From: Hippophae tibetana
Lineage: Eukaryota; Streptophyta; Magnoliopsida; Rosales; Elaeagnaceae
Assembly (NCBI GenBank): GCA_037013495.1
Contig: CM072812.1
Span: 71,865,340 to 71,929,339 of the forward strand
DNA: 64,000 nucleotides
Direction: 5' to 3'
Part shown: positions 23,081 to 35,200 of the stretch, piece by piece
How positions within the stretch are numbered: position 1 is the first letter of the stretch
How the letters are laid out: every line of letters begins with the position of its first letter
Notes under the pieces: model-generated
Told to the model about the DNA's origin: nothing
Databases searched by the model: none
Seen by the model: only the letters and a program-made list of their open reading frames with translations
Translations under genes and position numbers: made by a program

Positions 23081-24625
23081 TGATCGGACACGAATTGTGT
23101 TCAATGAATATGCAAGTATACATATCGCAATAAGTAATATAATAAAAAAAGATCATTCTCATAAAGATTACGTTATTAGAAACTAATTTTTAAAACAAAA
23201 AATCAATCTTTTTTGGTGTTTTTATATTTTAAAAACCCAAAATTAAAAATAAATAAAAATAATTAATTAATAAGATTTGATAGCTAAAAGATATATGAGA
23301 AAATATCTAGGAATACCTAATCCTCTATTTTTCTAAATATGTGAATCACTAAAATCTTTTCAATATAATTATGAATCAATTACACGATCAATTGAATCTA
23401 ATATAGCATGTATTATTCTCTCAAGTAAATCACACACCATACAATAATTAACATAATCACACACAATTAAATTGCATACTACTCATTAAGTTCATCAATT
23501 ATGGATCACATACATAAGAATCATACATTTTTGCCTAGAAACTATGCATATTATTTAATCAAGACAAACAATTAAATAATTCTCTCAAATTTATTTAATT
23601 TCCTCTATAGATTAATTATTGGTCAAACAATTCAGAGTATAAAAATAAGATTAAATAATATAATTAAATTAAAATCATAATTGGGATAAAATATTATATC
23701 ATCATATAGTGAAAATTTGGTTCATAAGACCCCAAAATTAATAAATTAACTAGACACAATTTTATGCATAAAGCTCATATTTTTCATAAAGAAAAACATA
23801 AAAATTGATAAAAAAAAAGGAGTAAAAAAAGGAATATAATCAATCTCTTGAATTGTAGTACAAATCTCTTCTTGAATCTCTACCAAAATTGTATCTTCTT
23901 TTAATTTTTTTTTGTATTTTCTCTCTTCTTAGCTCCAAAAACTAATAAAAAATATGTTAATTTTGGCTCATTAAAGTTTCTGGAGCAATTAGAGGGTTAA
24001 ATATAGCTCAAGTCGAGTTTAAACCACCAGATTAGCTTCAGATCAAGAGCTGAGATAAAAAAGAGGAAAATTAATAGTGCTATCCAATTGGGATGCACGT
24101 GGCACATAATATTCACAAGGTGAATCAACGCACCATGTGTGGCATGAGATATTGGTCTCGGTCAATTCATAATGAGTCAACACCATATGGCAGGACATGA
24201 TTTATAGTTATGTATTATGTGGCGCTCGGGTGGAATGAATGGATGAATCAGGTGACGTGATGCGTGGCGAGAGGGTTGACCAAGCGGCAAACTCAGAAGA
24301 AATGTGGTGTTAACACGTGGCTAGGTGCTACATTACTCTATACACACGGTTTTGCATGATTTGCATACTCTGATTGCGTTTTATCCATATGGTTTGCTTC
24401 GTCAGCTCTCTTATTTACGTGGCATCCACATGGAAACTTCTGATTAGTCCAAAGTTAAAAATTCAGAAAAATCCCAAATAAAATCAAAAAATTATATTTT
24501 CACCTTTTCTCACTAGAAAGTTTATATTTTAATATTTTTAACTCCAAAAATATTATTTATTGAATAAAACAAGAAAATATTAAGTAAAAAAGTGTACTGA
24601 TGACTCTATTTTCATAGAGTCATCA
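23081..24625 (-). repeat. Solo LTR with perfect TSD (ACAGT), minus orientation
   Basis: A 1545-bp block that on the plus strand starts TGATCGGACACG and ends GAGTCATCA, flanked by ACAGT at 23076-23080 and 24626-24630. It carries the motif gcaagtatacatatcgcaat near 23112 and aatcatacatttttgcctag near 23519, shared in inverse with the 18359 copy. It has inserted into the leader/gag part of the Tat-like remnant, so it is younger than that element. A GC-richer part at about 24090-24450 contains several acgtgg motifs. Confidence 0.92.
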
Positions 24626-24979
24626 ACAGTTAGAAGGTCTAGCCTATCAACTGATAAGCCATCCATTCACCAGTCCTTCCAACTCTACTAGTCTACCATA
24701 AACATAAATGTTGAACCTTGATCTATCCATCTTGGACCAATTTGGGTATCTTGAGAGGATTCTATTCCTAATTAATCTATGCAATCATCTCATGGCCTAT
24801 AGGTAGGGACACTTTATTTAAGCCATCCATGCTAACCAAGCAACCTCAATGGCCAATGGTCACCTTAAGATCCAGCTTATAGATAAAGTATCAACTATCA
24901 TGTGTCCTACCATTGATTGACTTGTTGAATAATTTCAAGAGGTTCAACATAAACTAAATTGAAGTAGTTTCCCAAACCT

Positions 24980-25250
24980 AGCAATCTTTACCATATCCCT
25001 ATTCACCCTAGAGATCTTGTCCAACCCATTTTTTGACAAGTTCAAGTTGCCTAACATAGGCATATATGATGGCACAAAAGACCCTTTGGATAATTTAGCC
25101 AGGTGTCAGGTTTCTAGCTTACATTGATAAACAAGGTCATAGCCTGATATCATACCCTAGAACCCAACGCTATTAATTCCTTCTTGGAAATTGAAAAATA
25201 ATTTTTGTCTCACTTCTCAGCCAAGAGAAGGATGTCAAAAATATTTGGCA
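24980..25250 (+). pseudogene. Gypsy gag fragment
   Basis: One frame of the plus strand around 24993-25109 reads FTLEILSNPFFDKFKLPNIG and then IYDGTKDPLDNLARC. This is the conserved start of the Retrotrans_gag domain in plant Tat/Ogre-type elements (PF.EI... KLP...YDGT.DP..HL). Farther on, about 25170-25244, FLEIEK, a stop, then FLSHFSAKRR corresponds to the later gag motif. Stops and frameshifts interrupt it. Confidence 0.75.
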
Positions 25251-27339
25251 CACCTTCTGACTTTATAGTAATGAAAGGTCCATAGAAGTTAGAGCATGTT
25301 AAGTCACAACAAGAACATACCATAATCATAGGTTTTGCAATCCAAACAACAACTAAAGTCGAGAATAACTTAAATTGGTCTAATCCCCTCTTAATCAAGC
25401 CATAGACCTTGAAGAGGACCATGGCTCATGGGCCATGCCATCCTTGGATTACATAATAAATTCTCATTGCCTTGTCAGGATATGCACCCCAGCTAAAGTA
25501 GTAAATAAGAAGCATCCTAATAAATGATATTTATGCTTTCAAGACCAGACCATCGAATAGCCTACAAAAGCTGGGAACTTTAAGTTACATATCAAACACA
25601 CCCTAATCATAGGCTATACAATATGGACTATAACTATTATGGAGAACAACTTAATGAGACTCATACTACCTTTTAATTGTTTATAGACCATAAAAGAGAG
25701 CCATGGCTCAAATTCCACACCGTCCTAGGTCTATTAACCACCTTAAGTTCCTACACTATGTCAAGAATGCAAACTAAAGTTTGTATGATTCCAGCAATGA
25801 GACAACATAACTTCAAATCAGTGGTGATCAAGCATTTTCTAATTTGATAACTATCTTATATTGGACCACTTAGTTCAAGTACTCCAAGTAGGGAGTTGAT
25901 AGACCAAAGGGTTTAGCTAAGAAACAATTGGACCAACAAGTCATCCTCAACTTGGAAAAAGTTCAAGCAAACATAGCAAGGTCTGAACACAAAATATGGC
26001 CATAAATATACAAGTTAAAAGGCACCCAAACTTTAAACCACTGATCATCCAACCAAATTAACATATTGGCTACAGATTGAACAGTCATCCGGATAGATAG
26101 GTCAGAACTACATATTACCTACCAGGACAAGATGTGACAACCAAGACCAAAAAGAGTTGGCCATGTAGTGTGATCAACTAGGAATATAGCCATCTAAAAG
26201 AGTAGCCAACTAACCAAGATATATCCATCTAGAAAAGTTACCATATGGGAATGTGGCCAAGTAGATAGGTCCGAGGCATGGGTCCAAGCATCGCACTTTA
26301 CTAATACATCCCCTTACACTGACACATAGATTCAAAGGTCCACGATCTCACAAATAGATGAGACAATGGTCAGGTTCAAAAATAATGTACAAGTACAAGT
26401 AAAAAATAAAGTTCATAAAGTAATACAAGAGCAAATGAAATAATATAGACATAATCATGCCCAACGTTTATACAAAAGGTTAAGTCTAAGAATAAAAGAA
26501 AAACTATTGAGTACATACACTTTAATGGAGAGATACATCGATTTTAGACTAACCTAATACTAAAAGAAGTAACAAACTACATGATGTTATATCTGTACCT
26601 AGTAGCACCTTAAGCTACACCACCACTTATTGCATCATCATCTTCAGTCTTCTCATAGACTTCACTACCATAATGGCTAGAACCATCATCCTCCCACTTT
26701 AAGGTGACCACACAATACTGAGAAGCACGTCTCTCTAAGGAGGAAAAATAGTCTTAGAACGGATAATCTCTAGGTAGACCCATTTGAACCGTTTCCTCGC
26801 AATCTTAAATCTTTGAGCCTAAACGTTCAAAGCAACTGTAACATATCTGTTAGAGTCAAGGTACTCAACAATGGCCTAGACCCTAGTTTCCTCTACCTTG
26901 GTGGTGACCGCCAGTAGCTACTTCCACACTAATTGTAGGCTTTTAGACAACTCTCGTCAATCTGTTCCTTATCCTCTACCCAATTGACCTACTTCTCCAC
27001 GAAGAAAGTATCTAATTAATTTGGTAATTTTCTTGTTTTTCATAATTTCATAAATTATATATTTTAAAGCGAATAAAAAATGTAATATAATAAAAAAAAT
27101 GTTTGATTAAAAAAAAATCACATCTTATATTCTTAAACCATGTATACTTACTTCCTTATTTCAAGTCATAATTTTGAATCAAATAGCATATTTGATATAA
27201 AAAAATTATTAAATAACCTCACAACAAATTTGAGGAAAAATCATGACCATATTAATTAATAAGTTAGATATATAATAATCATTGATGTTGGATTAGAAGC
27301 ATCAAAATAATTTAAATAACTATATGCATTCTTTGATTA

Positions 27340-28740
27340 TTTTGATTTGATAAAAAAATTAAGAAAATGCTATAAAATAATAAAACTTGATAGTTTTGTA
27401 ATTCTAATTTTTTTTAACTAAGTTATTATGCCTATTATTTATTATTCTATAATAATTAATTTTAATTAAGAGTATTAAAATTTAAAATAATTTTGTCTGA
27501 AATAACTATATAAAATATGCAACTATTTTGATTCTATATAAAAAAATTATGAAATCATGATTAAATAATTCAAACTGAAATCTTTTAAAATTTAATTTTT
27601 AATTTCTAAGTAAGTCATATTGCATGTTATTTATTATTCCATAAATAATTAATTTTAATTAAAAATATTAAATTTTTAAAGAGGTATGAGTAAAATAATT
27701 ACATACAATCTATATCTTTTTAATTTTAAGAAAATAAATTATGAAAGTTGATTAAATAATTTTAACCAAATTGTTTTGAAATTCTACTTTTAAATTCCTA
27801 ATGTATTATTCTAAAAATAAGTAGTTTTAATTAGAGAATATATACAGAGTCCCTTGGTTATGTTAGCTTGAGTTGAGTTTATTTGCTATTTTGATTGCAA
27901 TTTAGTTATTTTGTTGTAATTTATAAAATTGATATCTCAGTAACAATTAATAAATATGAGAAAAAATAAAAATAAAATGAAAAAATTGACTATTTATACT
28001 TACGTTGTCACTTTTAAAAATAAAACGACTAAATTACTACAAAAAAACTAAATTGCTACAAAAAAACTATTAAACTATTTTTCTTGTCATAACTAATAAA
28101 CTTTAATATCATTCTCCCTTTTAAATTAAAACATTAAAGCTTTAAACAACTATGGCCAAAATAATTATAAACAATCTATAATTTTTTTAATTTGACAAAA
28201 AATAAAATTACTAAGGATTGGTTAAATAAACACAAATTAAATCTTTTGAAATTACAATTTCTAATTTCTAATTAAGTCTTTATTATGGTAAATATTAACC
28301 ACCTTTTTAAGGCTTAGTTAATTATCAATCCATATCCAAATTTGAAAATAATATCATTAAAAATAAAATAATATCATTTTTCGTATGAATTGATATTTGA
28401 AATATAATATTGTCAATGATGATGTGATTTGTTTGATAATTTTTAAAGCCTTAGGTATATGATTGATAGAAAACATTGTACATTATTTTAGGGTGTAAGT
28501 TGATAATTACCAAAATCTTGGGACATAATTGATATATACCATTATTTCTTATCTCAATAATTAATTTCAATTAAAAAATTTACAAAGAATTGGTTAAATA
28601 ATATTGAAGTTTTTTAAAATTTTAATTTTTAATTTTTAATTAATTCATTATTTCTATTATACTAATATATATATAAAGGTGGTTAAATAATTAAAAATGA
28701 ATTTTTTTTAGAATTTTATTATTTATTATTACACAAGTGA
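27340..28740. repeat. Decayed tandem array, units of roughly 200 bp
   Basis: A recurring pattern of gattaaataa, then ttttgaaatt, then aatttctaa-taagt, then tatttattatt, then taattaattttaattaaa is visible starting near 27340, 27555, 27740, 28215 and 28575, with partial forms between. The copies are poorly conserved and very AT-rich, so chance similarity inflates the impression. Confidence 0.5.
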
Positions 28741-29134
28741 TATTTTTTATTAAAAATATCAAAGTGTAGTCAAATGCACAAATAAAAAACCACATATTAT
28801 TTTTTGATACATAATTTTTTAATTAGAAGTTAAGATAGAAAAATAGTAAATATTAAAAATATTATTGTATTTTTTTAATGAACATGAAAACTCATATATT
28901 TAGAATAGCTATAGAATCAATATCACTATCTTCATAGTAAATGAGTTGGTAATAAAAGAGTAAGAAATAATATAATATAGTAAAGAATACAAATTATAAA
29001 AAGTTAAGAATAAGATAACTTTAGAATAAATTGAGTACCAAATGTAAAACAATTTATATTATTAAACTTATTTTTTAAGTAAAATTTTAATTTTTAACAT
29101 TAAATATATATAATTAATTATATTAGAGTATGAT

Positions 29135-29470
29135 TAACTTAAGGTGCAGAAGGCCTAAAGTCTCTATTTTGATCCTATATAGAGATGTAAATATTAGAAT
29201 GTAGGGAGACTTTACTAAACTTACAAATTAATAGGTATTTACTTTTTTTTCTTATTTTTCGGAATGTTATTAAAGAAATTAAATATCAAACATTTATTTT
29301 TTTGAAAAAAAAAATAGAAGGCTTAAAGTTTCTATTTTGCATCCAAGATGGAGACGTAAATATTAGAAGGCAGGGAGACTTTACTAAACTTAATAAATAA
29401 ATACGAATTTGTTATAAAATAATGGATTTTTTTTCTTATTTCCCAATATGTTATTAAATAATTTAATAAA
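29135..29470. repeat. Tandem duplication of about 175 bp
   Basis: The block gaaggcctaaagtctctatttt, gagatgtaaatattagaa, gggagactttactaaactta (29148-29230) recurs at about 29325-29390 as gaaggcttaaagtttctatttt, gagacgtaaatattagaa, gggagactttactaaactta, each followed by a tttttttcttatt tract. It is a direct tandem repeat in intergenic DNA. Confidence 0.85.
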
Positions 29471-30202
29471 ACATTCATTTAAAAAATGATAATTAAATAA
29501 AAATATATTCACTTTTCTAAATCAATATGTAAAAAGAATTAAAACTAATTTTTTTATTACATAATATAATTTTTAAGATTAAAGTTGTCTTGTGAAAATT
29601 ATTGAAGTTTTATTCTACTTATTAACCATGTTTTAAAATTTTCTTTTTGATATTTATGATATAGAAAAGAATCTATTTAATACCTATATTTTAAAAAAAA
29701 AATCAATTTAATCCTTTTCGATATTACATGCAAAAAACCCTAATTTTTAATATTTATTTAATTTAATTTTTATTGTTATTTCATCTATAGAACTCCAACC
29801 AAAGAAAATAAATGATCCATTCAGATCACCCAAGGTAAACATAATAAAAAATTTGAGTACTAAGTAAGACGAGGAAGAGAGAAAAGAGGGATGAAGAACT
29901 GTTTTTAATTTTAAGCATACGTAAATAGCTAAAAAAAGGTACTAATAAGAGCTGAAATCACGCTAAAATGATAGGAAAATAAAGATATACGTAAAAAGTG
30001 TGAAAACTCTCCTTTTATCCTTCCCCGAAAAGGGACGGTTGAGTTTTTATGTGTTAATGCTCAAAAAGAACTAAAATAGAACTTTTTTGAAAAATATGGC
30101 TATTAAATACTTTTTAAAACATAATCAAATAAATGAAATTTTTAATGAAATATAGTATTGAAAAAGTACAAAGCCCAAAATATATATGCAAAAATGTTTT
30201 AA

Positions 30203-31168
30203 GGTGACGTTTGGTTCGTAGAATGAAATCAGAATTGGAATTAGAATCGGAATGGAATGGAATAAAAATGAAACAATGTTGTTTGGTTTGACTACTTGAA
30301 TCAAGCTCGAAATCAGAATTACAGTGTTTGGTTTGCCACTGGATTGGAATGAAAAAAGCTATAAATTACCTTAATACCCCTACATTCAGTCAAGTTCAAA
30401 CAATGTCATTTAATTACTATTTTTTCGTTAGACAAAATATATTATTGAAATTATTATTTTTCTAAATAATTATTACTTAATTAAAAAGAAATATATTATT
30501 AAAATTATTATTTTTCTAAATAGGGTTTAGGGTTTCGAAGTTTGGGATTTGAGATTTAGGGTTTAGGGATTTAGGATTTGGGGTTTAGGGTTATATTTGT
30601 GGGTTAAGGTTTTGGGTTAATATTATTATTTTTCTAAAAAGGGTTTAGGGTTTTAGAATTTGGGATTTTGGAATTTGGGATTTTGGATTTGGAATTTGGG
30701 ATTTAGGGTTTAAGGTTTAGGGATTTAAGGTTTAGGGATTTAAGGTTTAGGGGTTTAGTGTTTAGGGTTTAGGGAGGATTTAGGATTTAGGGTTTTGGGA
30801 TTTAGGGTTTAGGTTTTAGGGTTTAGGGTTTTGGGATTTAGAGTTTAGGGTTTAGGGTTTTAGATTTGGGATTTAGGGTTTAGGGTTTAGGGATTTGGGA
30901 TTTGGTTTAGGGTTTAGGGTTTAGGGTTTTAGGTTTTAGATTTTGGGTTTAGGGATTTGAGATTTGAGTTATATTTGGGGTGAGGGTAAAATTGGGAAAA
31001 AAAGTTTAGATGGGAATGAAATTATGATTCCTAAAGGGAGAGAATGAATTGTGATTCCTTCTCTTTTAGTAATCGATTCTATTCCGTCCCTCATTCCACC
31101 CAACCAAAAACACAAAATGGAAGGAATTAATTCTGAGTTATTTCCATTCTCTCCAACCAAAAATCACC
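30203..31168. mobile_element. PIF/Harbinger (Tourist-like) MITE with TSD TAA
   Basis: Terminal inverted repeats start GGTGACGTTTGGTT at 30203 and end AACCAAAAATCACC at 31168, flanked by the 3-bp duplication TAA (30200-30202 and 31169-31171), as is usual for PIF/Harbinger. The inner flanks are rich in ggaatggaatgg and cattccacccaacc, also typical of this MITE group. There is no transposase. The centre carries a telomere-like array. Confidence 0.87.
30520..30960 (+). repeat. Interstitial telomere-like (TTTAGGG) array
   Basis: Dozens of TTTAGGG and near variants (tttagggat, tttggga, tttagggtt) run in the same direction for about 440 bp. This is the Arabidopsis-type plant telomere repeat. Variants are frequent and perfect consecutive runs are short (about three units near 30910-30930), so it is a degraded interstitial array lying inside the Harbinger-type MITE. 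Confidence 0.93.
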
Positions 31169-31174
31169 TAAGGG

Positions 31175-32216
31175 TAATATTTGCAATGTGAAACAAAATA
31201 CAAATATTAATATCTAATTATTGAAAATGAAAAGTCCTACTTTCACGAGTATAATATATTTGTTATTTTATTTTAAATTGAATCACTCTAATCATCTTAT
31301 AATTATATTTATAGATACTTTAATTATTTTAGATTAATTTTGATAGTTTTAATCATTTTGTTTTAGGTGTTTTAGATATTCTTTCTCCAAATATTTAGCA
31401 TCTCATGTTAGTAAAGAGTTCAATTTGATTAAATTAAGTTTTTTCAGCAAAACAAATCTAAAAAAAGAACTAAAATTAGTAAAAAATGACTAAATCATCC
31501 ATAAATACAAAACATTAAATTAATTAAAGTGTATTAATTTTATAAAAAAATGATAAATATATGTAATTTTTAAAAGTAAAATTATCAAATTGTGGTAGAA
31601 AACTCATACATAACCAAACTTCGTGAAAATGAATCCACTTTCTCGTAATATTTTAAAATGTGCAATTTAGTATAATATTTTTATAAAAATAAATATACTT
31701 TAATTATTTTTTAATAGCTTTTAATTTTTTATTAAAAATTCATCCATACAAATTATATGGTTGAAAATTTATAAGTATTTACAATAAAGAAAAACTTGTA
31801 ATTTAAAAAAGATAAAAAGGAAAATTTTATAACCAAATCATCGTGTGAATCACGATTTTATAACACTTAATAAATTATCTTTGTTAATATTTCTTTAAAC
31901 CATTCTAAATACATTTAAGAAAATAATTTTTTAATACAATACAACTCATATATTCATAATTTAAATTTAAATTTTAAACATTGAATATATCAATAAACTT
32001 TTATTTCATGGCATGCATAAGAATCGTTCATGTCTCTAAAACTAATAATTGAAGTATGTAGTTAGAAGATTTACGGGTGTAACCAAAATTAACCAACTTC
32101 TTCGTATATGAAAGCCCAAAGGGCCTACTACTAGTGTTTGCAAGCAAGGCTCATGATCTGTGTGTGAGAGGCAAGAGGAAGAGAGAGAGTGCGCGTGCGT
32201 GTTAGGGCTTCTGAAA
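31175..32216 (+). promoter_or_regulatory. Upstream region of the nCBP gene
   Basis: About 1 kb of AT-rich DNA precedes the nCBP start codon. A (GA)-rich leader with gaggaagagagagagtgcgcg at about 32172-32192 is probably 5' UTR. No TATA box could be assigned with confidence. I see no other gene in this interval. Confidence 0.5.
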
Positions 32217-35200
32217 ATGGAGTTAGTAGCTGAGAAGAGAGAATCTGAAAATAACCATGGAAATAGTAACAATGGGAAGTCAGCGACAATGGATTCCTCT
32301 ATTTCTGCTACTTCAGATAGCCACAAAAACAACAACGACACCATCGGCAACGACAATAAAGAAGCAGATGAAATTCGTGAACGCCAAGCTCGCGAGCTCA
32401 AAGCTGGCCTCCATCCCCTTAAGGTTTTTTTATTTTTATTTTTATAGTTACGTGCTCTTAAGTAAATTTAATTTCTGATCCATTTTGTTGTTGATTAAAA
32501 ATCAATGCTTTTCATTATTTTTTCTTTGTATTTTTTGTTAAGTTTAATTAGTTTTTGTAGGCTAAAAATGAATCTAGCTCTTCGATGTTCATGGTAGGCT
32601 CCTATTCTCTTCAAACGATCTAAATTCTTGTTGTCTCCCACTTTTCCATCCGCTTTGCGTTGATAATAAAGATAATTTAGTTAGGATTATTTTCTCTAGT
32701 TCAATTTATATTGAAACGGGATAATTTTTGGATTAAAACACTATATTATTTTGATATAATTCTTTATATGGATAGCAAGGAGATGACTACATTGAGTAGA
32801 TTAGTGGTGGCTAATACCTGTTCAGGTTCAGGAAGTTATCTTCTTTGTCGTTAACAAGTACTCCATAATCTGCTAATCAATTCTCCTGATGTTCTTACTT
32901 TTAGTTACTTATCATCTGGATATAGGGGGTTGCTTTTTAGTGAAATTTATTTCATTTTAAACTATATGTGATCAATGGGCTTAAATTTCTGAATCAATTT
33001 ATGCATTATGTTGTAAATGTTCCTTGTAGCTCTAGTGCCTATATTTGGTGACATACTCGTGTTCTTAATCTATTTATAAAATAAAATGCTTCTTAAACAC
33101 ATTGTATGTAGCACTTCGAGATAACACAGCCTCACAGCCTTCAACATGACGAACTCGCCTTAACTAGTGCTGTTACATATTTTAATTGGAAAACAGAAAT
33201 AAATGAGAGAACTACTTCCGTTTTCTGCTAAAAAGAATCTGTGCTATGTGCATATTTTCTTTTGTAGTTGCCTATATTAATGCTAAAAATAATTACTAAA
33301 CTCTTAATAATGATTTCTTTCATTTAAGAAAAATAGCTAACAAGTTCATTTTGCTTACTATTTTCTAATGAATTCATTATTCTAACATTTCTAAGGCTTA
33401 TATATCCTCCTTTTGTGTGTTTTATGTCTAGTTTCATTTCGTTTTCCACAAAAATAGCAAGCAATTTAGCATTTTCTTCCTCATTTGTTCACCAAGTCGT
33501 TTCCTCGCTATTATTCAATGCCCTTTCATACTTTGATGGAGGTGTCATATAATCCCCTCTATCTCCTTTCTTTCATCCCTTACTGAGACAAGGATAAAGG
33601 TGACTTTTTCCCTCATTTGTGTTTCAGCAATCTACTTTCTCTTTCGTCTTTGTTAATGAACTACACTTAACCTTTTTGTTTAGCTTTTACAAAGGCATTA
33701 GCATGCTTTCTTCCACTATAAGGTCCCATACTTGCATTTTATGAAGTACCTGGGCTTTTGGAAAGGGGTTAATAGATGATAATGCCTTCTATATTAATGC
33801 ATGTATGTTGGCATGCTTGCATGATGTTGTGAGACTTTTCTTTGCTGGAACATGTTGTCTAACCTTTTTTTTTTCTTTTTGCTGGTCCGTATCCTTAATT
33901 ATTATAATGCATGAGTCAATATCTCATTTTGACATTCTTGTTTGTAGCACAAGTTTGTATTTTGGTACACTCGTCGGACACCAGGAGTGCGAAGCCAGAC
34001 CTCATATGAAGACAATATGAAGAAAATTGTGGAGTTTAGTACGGTAGGTTTTTTTTTCCTTTGCCCCCTTTTCACATTCTTTTAGGGGTGGGTTGCAGTT
34101 GTGGGCAACACAAGAGAATGAAGAGATATCAAGAAAACAATAAGTGTTTTTGTTCTGCAGAGTTTTCTTCCTCGTCTTCTCTATTTGATTTTCTTTTTGG
34201 ATTTAGGTTGAAGGTTTTTGGGTGAGTTACTGCCACCTGGCTCGTCCATCTTCATTACCAAATCCCACAGACCTGCATCTTTTCAAGGAAGGAATCCGCC
34301 CTTTATGGGAGGTATGTACCTTAGGTTTGTTCTGGCATTCTTAATATAATTCCTCCCTCTTTTAAATTCAATTTTGCATTAAGCTTATCAATTTTATTTA
34401 TGATATGTCAGGACTCTGCTAATTGCAATGGTGGTAAGTGGATAATACGATTTAAGAAGGTTGTGTCAGGCCGGTTTTGGGAGGATCTGGTAAGAGGAAC
34501 GGCTGAAACATTTTATTTCTGAAATGGCTTTTAGCTATTTTTGTATTAGCAGATGGAGTTTCCTTTTTTCATAATTTTGGCTTCAAATAACGAGTTTTAC
34601 TCAATAATTTTGAATGCTTTGAGCAGTTATGTTCAAGATAGATGCAAGTGGAATTATTTGAAAGGACTTTATTACTTTTTAGATTGGTGAAGGAAAAAAG
34701 TAGAAATTATGTTACTAATTGAGTTCATGAATGCTTTATATTTCAAATCAGTACTATTCTTTTAGCCTCACACTGACCTTAATCTCTAATTTCCTTATTC
34801 ACTCTTCTTCTTCTTCTTTAAACTGTAAATGATAATTCATCTGTGTTCTTTTAGTAGCTGTAGCCTACTATGGTTTTCTTTGAGAATTGAACAGATTCTT
34901 GAAATTTATTTTCTTTAAACTGTAAATGATAATTCATCTTTGTTCTTGTAGTGGCTGTAGCGTACTATTGTTTTCTTTGAGAATTGAACAGATTCTTGAA
35001 ATTTATTTAGTTACTTGTACAGTTTCATCTAATTATTGAATGGTGTAATGATGGAATGTTTCGTTCATGAATTACAATTACTCCATCAGTTGTCTACAGA
35101 GCTATAATTAATTAACTTTTCTCTTTGTCAGTGGTATTGATTACTAATTTGGTCCTTTACCTTTTTTGACTCAACGGAGTTAATACTCCATACCAATTCA

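Larger units (their letters stand above)
22130..26990 (+). mobile_element. Degenerate Tat-like Ty3/gypsy retrotransposon, plus strand
   Basis: Fragments in the right order for one plus-strand element. The end of a 5' LTR (about 22340-22800) has ctatatatactcac near 22573 and tgttactgacttaagtatcg near 22692. A decayed primer-binding site follows at 22816. After an interrupting solo LTR, gag sequence occupies about 24980-25250. From 25250 to 26990 the sequence is GC-richer than the neighbouring DNA but I recognise no protease, RT or integrase. The element is old and broken. Confidence 0.65.

Noticed and set aside
30520-30960. A true chromosome end or a telomere fusion point
   Set aside because: Only one orientation of repeat is present, the repeats are degraded, and the array is enclosed in a MITE with its own target duplication, with ordinary sequence on both sides.
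32042-32401. 119-codon minus-strand ORF
   Set aside because: Antisense shadow of nCBP exon 1 and its leader.
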